From an uncultured Collinsella sp. (GTDB taxonomy: Bacteria > Actinomycetota > Coriobacteriia > Coriobacteriales > Coriobacteriaceae): DNA of 15,685 nucleotides. Shown here in pieces: positions 14,090 through 15,685 of the stretch. The notes beneath the pieces were generated by a model. The model made no database searches and had not been told where the DNA came from. It saw only the letters and a program-made list of their open reading frames with translations. Numbering within the stretch: the first letter of the stretch is position 1; each line of letters opens with the position of its first letter. Location: contig UQTR01000045.1 of assembly GCA_900544065.1 (NCBI GenBank), positions 1 through 15,685 on the forward strand, in the 5' to 3' direction. A program made the position numbers and the translations under genes.

Positions 14090-15088
14090 CTATTCGTTCG
14101 AGCCAGAATCGGTCGTCTCGGACGTGTCGGAACTGTCATCCGAGCTCTCGTCCTTCGTCTTGGTCGCAGCATCATGCGACGTTCCCTGCGGCGTGCTGTT
14201 GGCCGTGCTCACGTCCTCATCCGAGGCCGACTGTTCGTCGGTCAGCGAGGTAATGACCAGCACTTCCTCGTTGTTCTCGGCCGTAGTCTGAGCGCGCACC
14301 ACAATGGTGTAGTACACGTCGTTTGCCGATTTCTCAACCGACGAGACGGTGCCGAGCGGTAGACCCTTGGGGAACACACCGCCAATGCCCGAGGTCACGA
14401 TGATGTCGCCAACCTTAACGTCGGAGTCGACGCTCACGTACTCAAGACGCAGCGTGCCGTCAGCCTGACCCTGCAGCATGCCCTGGGCGCGCGTGTCCTG
14501 TACCATGGCGGACACACCCGAGTTCTCGTCGCCAATCAGGCGCACGGTGGACGTCTTGGCCGAGACTTCGATGATCTGGCCGATAACACCGGCCGAACTC
14601 GTCACAGGCATGTTGATGGTAAGGCCGTCGGCAGAGCCCTTGTCGATGGTTACGGTCGAGGTCCAGGCATCGCCGGAGGCACCAACGATACGAGCTGCGG
14701 TCGATTTGAGGTTGTAGGTCGACTGCAGGCCGACCAGCCCCTCCAGACGCTCGGCGGTCTTTTGAGCCTCGGAGAGCTCAGCAACCTTAGAGGTCAGTTC
14801 CTCGTTTTGCTTCTTAAGCTCGTCAAGCGTGTCCTGCGACGCCGTAAGGTTAGAGAACACGTTGCCGATCGCATTGAAGGGAGCCGCCACGGCCGAGCCC
14901 ACAAAGCGCACCGGCGAGGTAATCGTCGTTACGCCCGAACGCACGGCATGAATCGGCCCGGCCTCACCCTCACGAATATAAAACGTGAGCAGCAACACCG
15001 AAATCAGGCTGAAAACAATCAACGGGCGCATACCCGTTGATTGTCGCTTGGTATTCAGATTTGTGGAGAAACCCGAAGATCGTGCCAA
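14090..15088 (-). CDS. mreC: Rod shape-determining protein MreC
   Basis: MreC spans the membrane once and its outer part activates PBP2. In the 332-residue protein I see a basic cytoplasmic N-terminus (1-20), one membrane segment (21-38), a coiled coil (about 84-118, LDELKKQNEELTSKVAELSEAQKTAERL) and the beta-rich MreC core (about 120-280, with VTSGIGGVFPKGLPLGTV at 231-248). An acidic tail rich in Ser, Thr and Asp follows (283-332). The start is TTG at 15088, with AAGGTGG seven bases upstream. The tail is much longer than needed for the fold. A 12-bp perfect inverted repeat lies in codons 15-25. mreB precedes by 21 bases and mreD follows five bases after the stop. Confidence 0.96.
   Translation of the reverse strand: MARSSGFSTNLNTKRQSTGMRPLIVFSLISVLLLTFYIREGEAGPIHAVRSGVTTITSPVRFVGSAVAAPFNAIGNVFSNLTASQDTLDELKKQNEELTSKVAELSEAQKTAERLEGLVGLQSTYNLKSTAARIVGASGDAWTSTVTIDKGSADGLTINMPVTSSAGVIGQIIEVSAKTSTVRLIGDENSGVSAMVQDTRAQGMLQGQADGTLRLEYVSVDSDVKVGDIIVTSGIGGVFPKGLPLGTVSSVEKSANDVYYTIVVRAQTTAENNEEVLVITSLTDEQSASDEDVSTANSTPQGTSHDAATKTKDESSDDSSDTSETTDSGSNE
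15015..15044 (-). repeat. Perfect 12-bp inverted repeat inside mreC, followed by a T-run
   Basis: ACAATCAACGGG (15015-15026) and CCCGTTGATTGT (15033-15044) are exact inverted copies around a six-base loop. On the transcribed minus strand the stem ends in TGATTGT and is followed by TTTC, giving a run of four T, so it has the shape of a weak intrinsic terminator or attenuator within codons 15-25 of mreC. Confidence 0.8.
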
Positions 15089-15095
15089 ATGGAAT

Positions 15096-15102
15096 CCACC
15101 TT
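15096..15102 (-). promoter_or_regulatory. Ribosome-binding site setting the TTG start of mreC
   Basis: The minus strand reads AAGGTGG, seven bases before TTG at 15088. It lies in the 21-base gap behind the mreB stop, and no ATG precedes the membrane segment in a better place. Confidence 0.65.
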
Positions 15103-15109
15103 TTGGAAA

Positions 15110-15685
15110 TTAAGCATTGGTCTGGACGAAGCCGCCATCAAACGCATTGGCCTCGAGCACGCGGGCACAGCCGTTAACGACGTTATCGAGCGCCGTGGGG
15201 CTGACGTTGACCGAAACGCCGGTCTCATCACGCAGGCGCACGTCGAGACCGCGCAGCAGCGCGCCGCCACCGGTCAGCAATATGCCATAGTACATAAGGT
15301 CAGAGGCAAGATCGGGCGGCGTGGCATCGAGTGCGTCCTTGACGGCCTTGGCCATCTCGTCGAGCGGCTTGTTGAGCGCGCGACGAATCTCCTCGCTCTC
15401 GATGCGCACGGTCTTGGGCAGACCGGTGATCACGTCGCGGCCGTTGACCTCGACGTCGAGCTCGTCCTTGAGCGGCACGGCGGAGCCGACCTTGATCTTG
15501 ATGTCCTCTGCCGTACGCTCGCCGATGGCCAGGTTGTAGGCATCACGAACGTGCGTGAGGATGGCCTGATCGAACTCGTCGCCGGCAATACGGATGGACT
15601 GCGAGACGACGATGCCGCCCATAGCGATAACGGCAACCTCGGTGGTACCGCCACCGATGTCGATGACCATGGAACCGGTGGGTTC
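15110..15685 (-). CDS. mreB: Rod shape-determining protein MreB, N-terminal part missing
   Basis: MreB is the bacterial actin that organises side-wall synthesis. The window holds the last 191 residues. They begin EPTGSMVIDIGGGTTEVAVIAMGGIV, the second phosphate-binding motif (DIGGGTTE), then GDEFDQAI. The adenosine-binding motif ILLTGGGALLRGLD lies near the end, followed by VNVSPTALDNVVNGCARVLE. The stop TAA is at 15112-15110. The roughly 150 residues with the first phosphate motif are past the window edge. It is the first gene of the visible mreB-mreC-mreD-mrdA-rodA series. Confidence 0.98.
   Translation of the reverse strand, partial: EPTGSMVIDIGGGTTEVAVIAMGGIVVSQSIRIAGDEFDQAILTHVRDAYNLAIGERTAEDIKIKVGSAVPLKDELDVEVNGRDVITGLPKTVRIESEEIRRALNKPLDEMAKAVKDALDATPPDLASDLMYYGILLTGGGALLRGLDVRLRDETGVSVNVSPTALDNVVNGCARVLEANAFDGGFVQTNA

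Noticed and set aside
48..15685. CRISPR array, transposon, phage, toxin-antitoxin or defence genes, tRNA or rRNA
   Set aside because: I looked for direct repeats, terminal inverted repeats, integrase or transposase motifs and tRNA-like cloverleaf ends and found none; the space is filled by recognised housekeeping genes.

Overview
The window is high-GC, densely packed bacterial chromosome, almost all of it on the minus strand. Gene content and order suggest an actinobacterium of the class Coriobacteriia, and protein character makes Collinsella or a close relative my best guess: long Ala/Glu tails on S16, L21 and Obg, many TTG starts, and yqeK between nadD and rsfS together with an mre-rod cluster. 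The genus is an inference from memory, not a database result. The first 47 bases are not biological. They are a complete Illumina/Nextera P7-side adapter (flow-cell end, index, read-2 sequence and transposon mosaic end), so the left edge is an assembly artefact and the rimM gene there is cut.

Layout from left to right: adapter (1-47). A minus-strand ribosome group rpsP-khpA-rimM (925 down to 48, rimM cut). A divergent promoter region (about 926-1165). dinB, the only plus-strand gene (1166-2380), meeting rsfS head-on across a minus-strand terminator (2392-2435). From 15685 down to 2479 there is one long minus-strand series in transcription order: mreB (cut) - mreC - mreD - mrdA/PBP2 - rodA - a DUF697-like membrane protein - a TIGR03960-type radical SAM protein - a DUF2344/TIGR03936 protein - rplU - rpmA - obg - nadD - yqeK - rsfS.

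The right two thirds thus joins the Rod complex (MreB filament, MreC/MreD, the transpeptidase PBP2 and the glycosyltransferase RodA) to ribosome production and silencing (L21, L27, Obg, RsfS) and NAD synthesis (NadD). Between them lie three poorly understood genes. Junctions are tight (TGATG, ATGA, gaps of a few bases), so this is probably one or a few overlapping operons. A good sigma70-type promoter sits at the end of the DUF2344 gene in front of rplU, and a hairpin terminator lies between rpmA and obg with no room for a promoter behind it, so obg may depend on read-through.

I see no phage, transposon, CRISPR array, tRNA, rRNA or defence system, and no clearly new multi-gene system. The best leads are the DUF697-like protein next to rodA, the radical SAM/DUF2344 pair, a perfect 12-bp inverted repeat with a T-run inside the start of mreC, the rpmA-obg terminator, an extra N-terminal membrane segment on PBP2, and residue changes in conserved RodA motifs.
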